Below are positions 12,130-22,478 of a DNA stretch of 64,000 bases, one piece after another (within the stretch, counting starts at the first letter, position 1; every line of letters starts with the position of its first letter). Made by a program: the position numbers and the translations under genes. Below the pieces are notes generated by a model that did no database searches, was not told the origin of the DNA, and saw nothing but the letters and a program-made list of their open reading frames with translations. This stretch comes from Alentia gelatinosa (Eukaryota > Annelida > Polychaeta > Phyllodocida > Polynoidae): NCBI GenBank assembly GCA_950022655.1, contig OX465583.1, positions 14,903,298 to 14,967,297 on the forward strand, in the 5' to 3' direction.

Positions 12130-12213
12130 ACTGCCTTACACTGGACGTTCTCACAGCTGACTTTACTAACATCTCTGTTGTACACTGGATGGTCTCACAG
12201 CTCATTTCATTGA

Positions 12214-12252
<39 letters not shown>

Positions 12253-12460
12253 CTGGACCTTCTCACAGCTCACTTTGCTAAACTGTCCAACACTGGATAT
12301 TCTCAGAGCTAATTTTGCTCTTATATGGCCTACACTAGACTTTCTCACAGCTGACGTTACTCACCTGTCCGACACTGGACGTTTTCACAGCTGAGACAAC
12401 TAACTGTCTTAGACTGGACGTTCCCACAGCTCACTTTGTAATCCTGTCCTTTACTGGAGT
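12130..12460. repeat. about 41-bp minisatellite with embedded (CT)n
   Basis: Seven or eight degenerate units of the form ACACTGGACGTTCTCACAGC followed by TSACTTTACTAACCTGTCC. A CT microsatellite interrupts them at about 12213-12247. A lone half-unit (CAGCTGACTTTACTAACCTG) lies at about 11162-11181, just before MITE copy 1, so the array may have been wider before that insertion. Confidence 0.75.
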
Positions 12461-12883
12461 CCTATGAGGTTGACAGGACACAGAGAGAGAGACGGGGAAC
12501 TCTGTGGATGGTGATCACTGATGGGGAACGCCAGTCGTGACGAGTTCACGGTCTCAACTAGGTCTGTTTACAATCTGAACATTTTACCAGGAACTTCCAT
12601 GTGTACATGCTTTTACTCCTTCAATAGAAATACAAGAGGTTAGATGGGAATTTATGAAGCAAGACAAGAAGCAAGCTCAGGATATCTGATTCACACACGT
12701 AGGCTATGGCGGGTGGAGGTAGAGTGGACGTAGAGGAACAGAGACTCACCTGAATGGTGTCCTGAGAGCGGTCTCCTCTCCCCACTGTCTGCCCAAAGCT
12801 TCTGTGAGAGCAACACTCACCCCTCTGTGGGGGTGCGGCGTACGGCGTGCGGCGTGAGGCGTATGTAGGGCGTTGCACACCAC
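12461..12883. other. non-coding DNA
   Basis: No gene recognised. A short GCGTACGGCGTGCGGCGTGAGG run lies near 12835-12862. Confidence 0.4.
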
Positions 12884-13564
12884 CTGGGACCTGTTTTTAA
12901 AACTAAGAACGACGAAAGAATTGATCCTATCGTGGTCCTTGATGCATTCTCATTACCTAAAGTGGTCCGTATTTATGGAGGACATTCCTACACAACGATC
13001 CGGAAAATATCTTTATTTTGAGTGTTTTAAAAAATCTTAATCGTGATCCACATCGTCCATAGGCCTGTCCTACCTCCATTATCGGTCTTATTGGAAGACA
13101 ACCCCAGGGGGTGTCGTACCAGTACTTGGATTACCAGAATTAAGCAACTTAGCTATTCTCAGCTCAAAATGGTAGCTTAAAGTGTGATTTGATTACATAA
13201 TTATATTTACCTATGCATAAATCTATTGTACAGGTACAAAGAATGCTTATTTGTAAAGTGGTATTTCATTGTCCTCCACCAAGACCTTTCCTCAATGAGG
13301 ATTATCTTTGATCATTGACTAAAGACAATCCTAGTGGAGAACAAGCCTATGTCATGTGACTTTAAAACTCAATCTGATTGGTTGTCCACCAGGACATGTC
13401 CTCAACTACGACCAAAAAGGCTTGAACGATCAAGATTTGATCATTTCTGTAGGACCATGTTTAGAATACGGACTGACACGGATATCCTAGTCAGTATCGC
13501 TTTAGTGAGTCCTAATCATAGTCGTTCAGTTATTATTATTCTTAGTTTTAAAAACACCTCCCTG
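12884..13564. mobile_element. MITE family B, copy 2
   Basis: Same family as 11209-11878. The left end is CTGGGACCTGTTTTTAAAAC and the right end is a diverged TTCTTAGTTTTAAAAACACC...CCTG. It abuts the next element, and the two share the CCTGG at the junction. Confidence 0.8.
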
Positions 13565-14192
13565 GGGCCTGTTTAATTTTACACTCCGACGATACTTGAA
13601 GGTCCGAGGAGAGGTCGTAGGAGGGTTTGGGTTTAATAATTCGATTTATCGTGAGCAAGGACAGTTGTGGCCGACGATCCACGAGGTATCGTCAAATTTG
13701 CGTTTGATAATTTATCGTGGGAGAATGATACCTCGTGAAAAGTCTCCTGGAACTCTCCTGACTGGTGACACCTCCTTGGGTATGCTAGGGGTATCAAATT
13801 AACAGGAACAACTTAATCTGTCCATTTAAACCTAGGGATATGTCTTTGTTATAGACTAAAAAGCAAACTGGCCGGGATAAATCGAGAATATCTAAAATAT
13901 TTAGCTAGATTCATTAATAATCACAAATGAAGAAATTAGTTATCAAAAAGACCACTATGGGGCGCCACCTGTCTCGCTCAAGTCTCCTCAAGACTGTCTT
14001 GGGGGGTGTATTTTGTCCTGGGACACGTTCGGGTTCAATCCAAGGAGACTTTGACCTAGGATTTCACCCCCCCATTGAGGACAGGGATAATTAAACGCAT
14101 TTGACGACCCCTCGCGGAAATTGTCGTCGGTGGAGGTGTCCGTCGTCGGTACAGTCCTCCTCCAAGACACCTCAAAATTAAACGACCCCCAG
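13562..14192. mobile_element. MITE family C with CTGGGG...GTTTAATTTT ends
   Basis: The left end CTGGGGCCTGTTTAATTTT and the right end, complement of CTGGGGGTCGTTTAATTTT, form inverted repeats of about 20 bp. The interior is unrelated to family B but resembles 14203-14430 (GAGAGGTC-TAGGAG-GTTTGGG, GGCCGACGATC). Confidence 0.7.
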
Positions 14193-14559
14193 GGCCCTGT
14201 TTTTGTTTTTCGCCCGAGGAGGCTTGAAATGCCCGGGGAGAGGTCCTAGGAGAGTTTGGGATCGATATTTCAATTTATCGTGGGGAAGGAGAGTTGTGGG
14301 CGACGATCTAGGAGATCTCCTCAAATTTCGTTTTATTTTCAATCCTCAGGCCGGGAGAGCTCCTGAAAAGTATCCCGCAGCTCTCCTGGCGGGTAACACA
14401 TCTAGAGGTATCATGGGTGTTTCAAAATAACAAATACAAGCTATTTGATTCATTTGAACTATCGGAAATATATTTATTATGATTTTAATAAAAACTGGAG
14501 GTCTCAGATGGAGAATAACTGTGCTATTTACTTAGATTTACATACATAACTGGGAGGTT
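14190..14559. mobile_element. MITE family C, partial copy
   Basis: It starts CAGGGCCCTGTTTTTGTTTTT and shares the 5' interior of the preceding element. No matching right terminus was found before the retroelement begins at about 14571, so it is truncated, probably by that insertion. Confidence 0.55.
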
Positions 14560-16617
14560 TTATACAATGGTTTTTTTTTTATAGTGATTGGTTCTAGGTC
14601 GTTTAAGACGTATTTGTCTTTTCCCCTGGTTTCTAGTCTTAACAGCATTAGTAACAGCAGTCTGTTCAATGTTCGGTTTGTCATCCATAATTGACATGTG
14701 TCTTCTCATATATACCATGAGCAAGTACAATCGTCTTCGCTCTAGTGTTTCAAGATTACATCTGTTATGCAGTGCCGTGGTAGACATTTCCCCAGTGGCG
14801 GTTCTCGTGCAAATACGTAAACCCCGATTTTGTAGTCTTTGCAATTTGGACAACATTGATTTCCTAGCATTTGCTATGAAGTAACCACTGTGGTAAAAAA
14901 GCGGTGCAATTAAGGTTTTATATATCTTGATACCAATGTCCTCTGTGATGTATTTCCTTACTTTGGATAGCTGAAATAAGCATTGGTTGACTCTCTTCAG
15001 TAGATCGTTGATACACTGCTCCCATCTTAACTTGTTATCAAGATGAACTCCCAAATAGTTAAAATTACTGCAATACAGGATGTTAAGATCATTAATAGTT
15101 ATATTAATGTCGTCTCCACTGTTTGCATGTACTTTAAGTTTACTATCAGACCCGAAGAGGCACATTTTTGTTTTTTTAGCATTGATGATCATATTGTTAT
15201 TAGTACACCAATTTTCGAGAACATTTATATCAGATTTGACCCTGTTTACCACTGCAGCTGAATTTTTATCACTTGTGTATATTACTAAGTCATCTGCATA
15301 CAGAAGGTGTTTACATGAGAAAGGTAGGTTTTTTATACCATCTATGAAAATATTGAACAATAGAGGACCAAGGATACTCCCTTGGGGCACCCCAACAGTA
15401 CAGTCCAGGCCAGAGGACAGGGAACTGCCTACTCTGACCTGTTGTGTACGGTTGCTCAAATAACTTGCTATACACATAGAGAGTGGAGGTTTAATATTAA
15501 ATTTTGATAATTTCCTAATTAGAATATCCCTGTTAACCCGGTTGAAAGCTTTACTAAAGTCGACAAAAAGGCATGATGTTAGCCTTCCCATATCTCTATG
15601 TGTATATAGTTTTTCAACAAGGGTCATTACAGCATCAGTCATTCCCACATCACTGCGGAATCCAAATTGAGCCTTGTTAAATAGGCCATTGTCCTCAACA
15701 TGTTTCGATATTTGACGATGTATTAGGCTTTCGAAAATCTTCCCTGGCACTGGCAATAAAGAGATTGGTCTCCAGTCTCCAGGTTTGGTAGATGCTTTAC
15801 ATTTGGGTATGGGGACGATTTCGGCTTTAGCCCACATAGTTGGAAAGTTCGCATGTGTTAGTACATTTTGGTACATCACTCTCAGCTGGTTTACCAGTAC
15901 CTTAAAACAGTCCTTCATAACTCCTGCGTTAATACCATATACCCCACTCGATTTGTGTTCATCAATTTCCTTTACACATTCATAGACATTATCAAGTGTG
16001 ATTTCGAAGTGTTTAAGCTCAGGTATGTCTGTTAGGTCTGTATAATTATCCTCTGTTCCAACGTGATCGTGATATTCTATATCTTCATTGTTTGACTTAC
16101 CAACATTAGCATAGAAATTGTTCAGGTAGTTTAACATGTCAGTACCATACAGATCTACTCCATCTTCCAATCTGGTTATTTTATCAAGAACAGAACCTTG
16201 TTGGGGATGGTATAGATTCTTTGTTTCCCTCCAGAATTTTCTAGCATTGTTTAGATTAGACTCCAGTTTGTTTGTCCAATAGTTGCGTTTAGCATGTTTG
16301 ATATTGGTGTTGATTTTGTACTTTAATAGTTTTAACCTCCTTTTTGTTGGTTCTGTTGGATTTCTGTGGTATTTCAGTGTTAGTTCTTGTCTTTCCACCA
16401 TTAGATCAAGTACTTTATCTGTTAACCAAGGTGCCTTTTTTTGTTTGAAGTTAAACTCTTTAATGGGGCATTTATCAGGTATATGGAGTGTAGCATATGG
16501 CGAATGGCACATGGAGAGTAGCAAATGGATGGCAGCATATGGCGAATGGCACATGGAGAGTAGCAAATGGATGGCAGCATATGGAGGGAGGAGTTTAGAG
16601 GGCTGCATATGGAGCAT
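14560..16617 (-). CDS. non-LTR retrotransposon ORF2 fragment: reverse transcriptase, 5'-truncated, open
   Basis: An uninterrupted minus-strand frame with about 640 residues of genuine retroelement protein. It begins in the EN-RT linker (PWLTD block). RT motifs follow in order: WRPISLLP, then FVDFSKAFNRVNRD, then GVPQGSILGPLLF, then LLYADDLVIY (intact catalytic YADD), then the NYLGV thumb and a C-terminal NRGLRICTR block. The first roughly 47 residues (repeated PYAAIHLLLSMCHS) are not retroelement. They are read from the GTATGG-type minisatellite, so the frame's start is accidental. The endonuclease is missing (5' truncation at about 16480). The A-run near 14571-14582 marks the 3' end, so the last few residues may be flanking DNA. 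With no stops or frameshifts it looks young compared with the other relics. Confidence 0.9.
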   Translation of the reverse strand: MLHMQPSKLLPPYAAIHLLLSMCHSPYAAIHLLLSMCHSPYATLHIPDKCPIKEFNFKQKKAPWLTDKVLDLMVERQELTLKYHRNPTEPTKRRLKLLKYKINTNIKHAKRNYWTNKLESNLNNARKFWRETKNLYHPQQGSVLDKITRLEDGVDLYGTDMLNYLNNFYANVGKSNNEDIEYHDHVGTEDNYTDLTDIPELKHFEITLDNVYECVKEIDEHKSSGVYGINAGVMKDCFKVLVNQLRVMYQNVLTHANFPTMWAKAEIVPIPKCKASTKPGDWRPISLLPVPGKIFESLIHRQISKHVEDNGLFNKAQFGFRSDVGMTDAVMTLVEKLYTHRDMGRLTSCLFVDFSKAFNRVNRDILIRKLSKFNIKPPLSMCIASYLSNRTQQVRVGSSLSSGLDCTVGVPQGSILGPLLFNIFIDGIKNLPFSCKHLLYADDLVIYTSDKNSAAVVNRVKSDINVLENWCTNNNMIINAKKTKMCLFGSDSKLKVHANSGDDINITINDLNILYCSNFNYLGVHLDNKLRWEQCINDLLKRVNQCLFQLSKVRKYITEDIGIKIYKTLIAPLFYHSGYFIANARKSMLSKLQRLQNRGLRICTRTATGEMSTTALHNRCNLETLERRRLYLLMVYMRRHMSIMDDKPNIEQTAVTNAVKTRNQGKRQIRLKRPRTNHYKKKTIV

Positions 16618-16625
16618 AGCACAAC
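16490..16625. repeat. GCATATGG-type minisatellite, left block
   Basis: Two near-perfect repeats of about 50 bp (GCATATGGCGAATGGCACATGGAGAGTAGC and onward), then degenerate units. It adjoins the 5' junction of the truncated RT element and is related to 17130-17204 and 23195-23505. Confidence 0.75.
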
Positions 16626-16911
16626 GGTGTAATGGCCCTTTCCCTGCAGCACCCAGTTCCCCTGCTCAGCATTACACGGCAGGCATTGCCTGCCCAAATA
16701 ATCCTGCTGCGGCAGGCACTTTTATTGGGAAATAGCAATGTCATGTGATGTGTCATGTGATTTGAGTAATTTACCTTGATGACTGATCATATTTTCTAAT
16801 ACCAAATCATAGGTCAATATGGCTCTTATACATTGTCAAAATTTTGTTTAAATAAAATTATTATTTTTTTATCTATTGAATTTTGTATATAAGTATCAAT
16901 GATGACTCTAA
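16626..16911. other. non-coding DNA
   Basis: Contains a GGCAGGCATTGCCTGCC palindrome at about 16679-16696, then AT-rich DNA. No gene seen. Confidence 0.4.
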
Positions 16912-17005
16912 GATGCCTGGAGGCATCTTCCTGTCATAGCCAGGGGAATACCTGGAGGCATCTTCCTGCCGTAGCCAGGGGAATGCCTGGAGGCATCTTC
17001 CTGCT
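16912..17005. repeat. 37-bp tandem repeat, three units
   Basis: The unit GATGCCTGGAGGCATCTTCC followed by TGYCRTAGCCAGGGGAA occurs three times, the last one partial. The palindrome TGCCTGGAGGCA recurs, differently arranged, at 43670-43755. Confidence 0.85.
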
Positions 17006-17129
17006 GTTAACCGGCAACGATTCTCAGGAAGATTTGCGGTTCCAAATCTAATTTACTTAGGTCCAACCTGCGCTTGTATTCCAGCACCCACATGTGCTAA
17101 TTGGGGGATATACCCTGACATCAGATGAC

Positions 17130-17204
17130 TTTTGATGGACATGTATGGAGATGACATATGCAGGGCGGTGTCTTATGGAGGGTGGTATATGGAGCAGGGC
17201 ATAT
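17130..17204. repeat. GTATGG-type minisatellite, middle block
   Basis: G-rich degenerate units (GTATGGAG, CTTATGGAGGGTGG, TATATGGAGCAGGGCATAT) directly before the poly-T tract. They match the block on the far side of the 6-kb element and so identify the target DNA of that insertion. Confidence 0.7.
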
Positions 17205-17578
17205 TTTTTTTTTTTTTTTTTTTTTTATCAAAAATTTCTTTATTGATACTCAAGATTATACAACAGGAATTGTGTTCACATGTTATGTCTGTATCAATAA
17301 AGTGGCTGTTGTGTCAGCTCTACAGTTGAGCTGATTTTCATCACATAGCCTCTAGTTAGGTACAAAGACAAGATTTATACATCTGATACAATCAGGATAG
17401 GCCGCAGCCTTTTCCAGACACTGTGTAGCTCTTCCGGATCTGACAAAAGGAAATACGGACAAGCAGATCATTAAAATCGACATTGGTTATCTTTGATAGT
17501 AAGTTCATATAGTTTGACGAGATAACAACAATAGCAATAAACATCAATAGGGCCCCATGAAATGTTGTTCCCATCTTG

Positions 17579-19477
17579 TTATTTTGGGACTTTTTCCAGC
17601 AAACATTGTTTAGAAATGTGTTTAAATTCTTTATAAGTTTCAATACTTTGTGTCGTATGAGAAAGTCCATTCCAAATGTATGCTCCTGTGTAATGAACTG
17701 AGTTTATGTATGCTTGGCAATTTGGTCGTAATTGTCGAAGTATAGGCGCCTCATGTGCTCTCGTGTAGACTTGAGGTGTTATTGTGTAGTTCTTATCATG
17801 TGCCCGTTTAAACATAGCATTTCTTAAGTGACAGATCCGTCTGTCTGATAACATAGTAATGTTAGCTCTAGCCTGTAGGGCCATAACTGACGTTCTGACA
17901 CTTGCTCTTAGGCACACTCTTAGACATTTGTTTTCAAGTACTTGCAATTTGTCTCTCATGTATAACGCTGATGTCATATACAAGATGTCGCCATAATCTA
18001 TATATGGTAAAATACATTGTTTGTAGATACGCAAGGCCGCTGAGGTTGAGATATAGTCCCTCATTTTTCTCAATTGGTATAGTCTATAAGAGATCGTTTT
18101 GTAGAGTCTGCTAAAATGGGTTTTATAGTCTAATTGGCTATTGAGATTTATACCTAGATAGTTATACGAATAAACACTTTGTATAATTTGTTCTCCTAGC
18201 TTGAGGGAAAGGTTTGCAAAATTATTCACCTTTTTACGGGGAGCAAAAACCATCACTTTTGTTTTCTTGGCATTAATCGTAAGTTTGTTTAGTTGGCACC
18301 ATAAATGTACATGATCCAGATCAGTCTGTAAGTCATTGAACATGTTTCCAGGGCTCTCACCCGATACATACAAAACAGTGTCATTTGGGTAGAGACACGA
18401 GTTTGCCACCTTTAACGTTGAACACATATCGTTAATATAAACGAGAAACAACAGCGGGCCCAATATGGACCCTTGAGGGACACCACAAGATACATTGAGC
18501 GACTCAGACAACATTCCATTCACCCGTATTGATTGTCTCCTATTAGACAGATAGTCTTTAAACCAGTTAATATCTCTATCGTTTAACCCATATCGTGATA
18601 GCTTGTTAAGCAGTATTGGATGATTCACAGTATCGAAAGCCTTACAAAGGTCGATAAAAATGGCAATCGTGTTTTTCCCTATATTACGGTTGATTAAAAT
18701 ATCATCGGTGAATTTAGCCACTGCCTGAATTGACGACATACCCTTTCTAAAACCCCATTGATTTGGATTTGGTATAGAACAGTTATCAAGAAAAAGTATA
18801 GTCTGGCGATGCACAATTTTTTCAATAAGTTTTCCAATCACAGGTAACAAAGATATAGGTCTTAAGTTTGAGACCGAAGAGGTGTCACCTCCTTTAAGAA
18901 GAGGGACAACTACCGAGTTTTTCCAAGAAACAGGGATTACAGAAGAAGCAAAGGAAGCATTGAACAAGTCTGCGAAAATATGTGGGATTAGGATCACTAC
19001 ATCCTTGAAAACCATGGTATTGACACCATCAATCATAGATTGTTTGGAGATTTTTATTTCCTTAGCTAGTTGTAGGACTTCGGCAGCATTTGTCTGTAGT
19101 TCGTTTGATTTTATATGGTTTATTTCATCATACGGTTTCCATGGTGTATTATATTTGCCAGCTAGGTCAGGGCCTATGTTTGTAAAAAAGTTATTTATAA
19201 AGTTAGGGGTAGCTTCATGTTGTATCAAGACATTTTCATCATTTTTTAGTTCAATTTTCGGTCCGGTTCTATCTGTTGCTGAGGGAAGTATAGTGTTGAT
19301 AGTCTGCCAGAATTTTTTATGGTCATTTTGATTTTCATTAAGATTGTTTAGTATATAGGTCTGCCTGGCTAATTTTACAGATCGATTCGCTAGGTTCCTT
19401 GCTGTTTTAGCCACATTTTTATCCTCGATTCTCCCGGATTTCCTAGCAATTTTGAGTAGTCTATTTTTATCTTTCAA
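17579..19477 (-). pseudogene. reverse transcriptase of the NADAR/SGNH element (catalytic box lost)
   Basis: A 632-codon open frame covering the whole RT. An upstream basic helical linker is followed by NLRPISLLPVIGKLIEK, QWGFRKGMSS, FIDLCKAFDTVNHP, GVPQGSILGPLLF and the palm motif. That motif reads CLYPNDTVLY where the family has YADDT, so one catalytic aspartate is replaced by Asn and the Ala by Pro. The thumb (NYLGINLNSQLDYKTH) and the C-terminal region with IWNGLS follow. The family copies its own RNA at nicked target DNA. This copy should be catalytically dead although it is long and open. The in-frame sequence extends upstream to about 19560 (PWITQE linker) before a frame break. Confidence 0.92.
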
Positions 19478-19575
19478 AAGTTCAATGGTTTCTTGAGTAA
19501 TCCACGGTTGTTGCTTATCTATTATTTGAAACTCCCTAACCTTACATTTAATATCTAGGAAACTGTTTATTTTAT

Positions 19576-20270
19576 TTAAGAGGAAGGCCCATTTAATTTT
19601 TCTACATTATTTAATCCAAGATAGTCATTCCAGTTCACCTCATTCAAGTACCTGCCTAGATCCTCTTTTTTATATTTAGTATATGATCTTCTTTTTATGG
19701 TCTTTTTCTCTACTGTCCTCCTTGGGTGTTTCAATGTGATAAATATACTATGGTGATCACTAAAGGACAGTGTCAACACCCCTGTTTTGGTTACATTGTG
19801 ACTTGTAGTAAAAGCTAAGTCTAATATAGAGTTGTTTAGAGAATATCTAGTTATATCTTTTATATGCTGTTGGAAACCCAATTGTTTCATGTTATTCAAC
19901 AGCTCCTGAGTCTCGACTGTATCTGTTACTAGTGCATTTACATTAGAGTTGCATCTATAGACAGGTTTTTCTTTGTGTAAACACAAAGTCCACCTCCAAT
20001 TTTAGGGAGTGGGTCGGTTTCTGCTTTTTTCCAAGTTCTATCCCATCTCTGAAGCTTATAGCCGTTTAATTGGTAGTCGTTATAGGAATCCGAAGAAGTA
20101 AGCCAAGATTCAGAAAGAGTTAAGACATCCCAAATTTCTCCCATGTTCTCGTGGGTAAATACGTCAAAATCAGATCTTAGGCTTCTAACATTTGCATGTG
20201 CAATTTTAAGACCCCTTATCCCCTCCACATCAGTCAGATCCACCAGATTCATATTATCCCCAATCATCAA
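19576..20270 (-). pseudogene. APE-type endonuclease of the NADAR/SGNH element, internally deleted
   Basis: Two overlapping frames. The first (20270-19938) has the N-terminal EN blocks HANVRSL, LTLSESWLT and GGGLCVYTK. The second (19986-19576) resumes with the C-terminal region ending SFSDHHSIFITLK, the Asp-His catalytic block. The middle of the domain, including the expected GDFN-type loop, is missing, so roughly 80 residues were deleted and the frame shifted at the junction near 19940-19985. It would normally nick the target strand to prime reverse transcription. Confidence 0.87.
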
Positions 20271-20379
20271 ATTTCATACATGTAACACTCAGATACAATT
20301 TGGTACAGTCCACATTGGTCCAGTACCAGCAAACGACCTTTCTGAGGTAACAGATTTCATGTCTCTTCCATATTTTAGG

Positions 20380-21134
20380 TAAAGCGTATGGCAAACAATA
20401 AAATAATAACAAACTTAAATAAACTCCCATGTCAACCTCGGTAACTAACACCGTCAACATGAGTAACCAGTCTTGAACCAGATACATTGATCCTTGTTCA
20501 AGTCGTAATAAGGACATAATTTGGTAGTAGTCGACATTTTTTAGACCCCCCATTACCATTTCATGGGATATAATAAGACAGAATTTTTAATAGTTACATA
20601 GATAACTACATTTGCATTTCATTGTGCAATTTGTAAATTTTGTTACTGGTGCCCTGAAGTGATTGTGCAATTATCTGTAACAATTTACAACTTTCTCCAC
20701 TACCAGTAAATAACCCTCCGAATATACTGTGTAATTGTAAAATATGATTAACATAGTAAAATCAACTGTGTAACATGGCAACAGAGGCAGGATAACAAAG
20801 TATCACCCACTTGTTGGACATCAGCTCGGCAGAGATGTTTAGGGTAATGAGTTTTCTTATAAAGTCGCGTCTGATAATGTCGGAGGTTGATCGTTATCTA
20901 TAACAAGTCACAACCAGTCTTCATTTATCTCACGCCTTCTGTATTGAAAATTACAGGTGTTTGAAAAATAGATACTGTTAATGGGGGAGGAGTAAGATAG
21001 TGCTGCTGTAGTAACCAATTATCTATAACAATCGGTTACGACTTTGGCACTTCCACACTGAGCCAATTTGCTCCTACGGACAGTATAAGGAAATGCAACA
21101 CATATAATGTGATTGGTGCGGCAGTTTGGCAACT
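20380..21134 (-). other. inter-ORF spacer of the retroelement
   Basis: About 0.75 kb between the SGNH ORF and the endonuclease ORF. The frames are short and carry no recognised domain. A TTATCTATAACAA phrase occurs twice (about 20893 and 21019). Confidence 0.5.
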
Positions 21135-21880
21135 CTACCACATAAGATATGTAGACGGTAAGTTTCTTGCAAAAGCACGAAGGTAGTCAGTGGCCCATTT
21201 ATGCAGGAGCTCATGATTGGGGTGGATTCCATCTGTGAGGCGTTTGAGATAATGTGTCATTTTGCCCCTTCTCCACTTGTGGGAGTGATTTGCAATCCAC
21301 GGTACCTGTAGGTCACTACTTTCGTTTAGCTCGATTAGCATACGGTTATAATCCAGCACCGCGTTTGTTATCATACGTTGTTGTTCTGGGGTTGCGTCAT
21401 CAACGCACTTGAGGATATCTGGGGCAGTCAGTGGGCAAATTACTACTTTAGCATTTGGATGGTTTGCGTACAACCAAGATAGTCCTACCTCAGCGAATGT
21501 GATCAGATGTAGAGTGAGTTCCGCTGCCGTTTGCCAAGGAAACTTGATGACAAAAGTTTTCTTTTTGGAGTCCAGATATACCTTTTTAGTCACGTTACAG
21601 ATCCCTCCCTGTATGTAGATGATGGATTTCGGACTAAATAGCAGGTGTCTATGGGCGAGTACTATAAGTTCTTCTATTCGGGCTCCGCCGAACGTAAATC
21701 AGTGAAACGTAACGCTGCTATGTTCAATTCCGCGATTGACTCGTATAGGCGCTTAGTGCGCGAGTCGCCGATTACGACATTCTTCGCACCAGGTACCCAA
21801 GTTTTAGACAACAGCCGTTCTAGTTTTAGTAGATCAGAATCTAGTTTCGTGGGGAACTCGATATCCGTGCGTTTTGCCAT
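21135..21880 (-). pseudogene. SGNH/GDSL-type hydrolase (esterase) domain of the retroelement, one frameshift
   Basis: The ATG at 21880 starts a frame with IGDSRTKRL, the block I nucleophile Ser of SGNH hydrolases. The frame ends at 21674, but a one-base shift near 21680 reads on through GARIEEL and YIQGGICNVT (block III Gly-x-x-Asn) into the frame ending at 21135. That frame carries WANHSHKW and DGIHPN, the block V Asp-x-x-His. All catalytic positions are therefore present and only the reading frame is broken. Esterase domains of this fold occur in CR1-like non-LTR elements. It follows the NADAR stop by about 30 nt. GTG at 21886 is in frame, but ATG is the likely start. Confidence 0.82.
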
Positions 21881-21908
21881 TTCCACTCCTGATTGAAACG
21901 TTGTGACT

Positions 21909-22478
21909 TCAGTTTGTTGACAACTCTGCTCTCACCTCCTGAAGTAGGTCACCCAACCTGTTGTGGACTACTTTCTCATGTATAATAGAGTCTAGCTGGC
22001 CTAGATGGTATCCGCAACCCCAATCTTTGGATGTTGTTGCTTCATAGAGGTTTTTGTCTCCAGTATTTTGTAGTATGTTCAACAAATCCTGGTTTTGTGC
22101 GAATTTTGCCGATAGGATTTGGCACATCACGTCGTACTTCTTTGTTGCCCATGTAGCTGGCGGCGTGAGTTGTTTGCCTTGTCGCATATTCATGCGCGCG
22201 TTGTGCGTTCGAGTAATCGACGCGGCCGTTTTATCGTCACCGCATTCAGTCGCAACCTGGGCCTGATAACACTGTTCCGCTGACGTGTATTGTTGGTTCT
22301 GGTAGGTGAATCTGCATGGAAATAGATTAGACAGACGAATCGCTAAGGGAAATTTTTCTCCACCTCGGCAGGAAGCTGAGTTTTCTGATGTTTTGAAATA
22401 TCTTAGACTTGGTTGTGGGGGAGGCAAAGCGTACCATAATCGAACGTATCCGCTTGCTGGCGGGATCGTGTCTACCAT
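21909..22478 (-). CDS. NADAR (YbiA-like, DUF1768) domain protein encoded by a non-LTR retrotransposon
   Basis: 189 codons from ATG 22478. Residues about 42-186 match the NADAR family along their whole length: LSNLFPCRF (49-57), SAEQCYQAQ (66-74), a region with WATKKYDVM, AKFAQNQDLLNIL and TGDKNLYEA, then DWGCG (Trp 153) and NRLGDLLQEVRAEL at the end. The family (E. coli YbiA, fungal and phage homologues) acts on ADP-ribose/NAD-related or riboflavin-pathway N-glycosides. The first roughly 41 residues are ORF1's C-terminus read in the +1 frame, so either the two were once one polyprotein or translation reaches it by frameshift or re-initiation. The ORF is fully open in an element whose other ORFs are broken. 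Confidence 0.87.
   Translation of the reverse strand: MVDTIPPASGYVRLWYALPPPQPSLRYFKTSENSASCRGGEKFPLAIRLSNLFPCRFTYQNQQYTSAEQCYQAQVATECGDDKTAASITRTHNARMNMRQGKQLTPPATWATKKYDVMCQILSAKFAQNQDLLNILQNTGDKNLYEATTSKDWGCGYHLGQLDSIIHEKVVHNRLGDLLQEVRAELSTN

Noticed and set aside
22330..22370. Programmed -1 frameshift at AAAAATTTCCC between ORF1 and NADAR
   Set aside because: The frame relation is +1, not -1, so the slippery-looking run does not fit.
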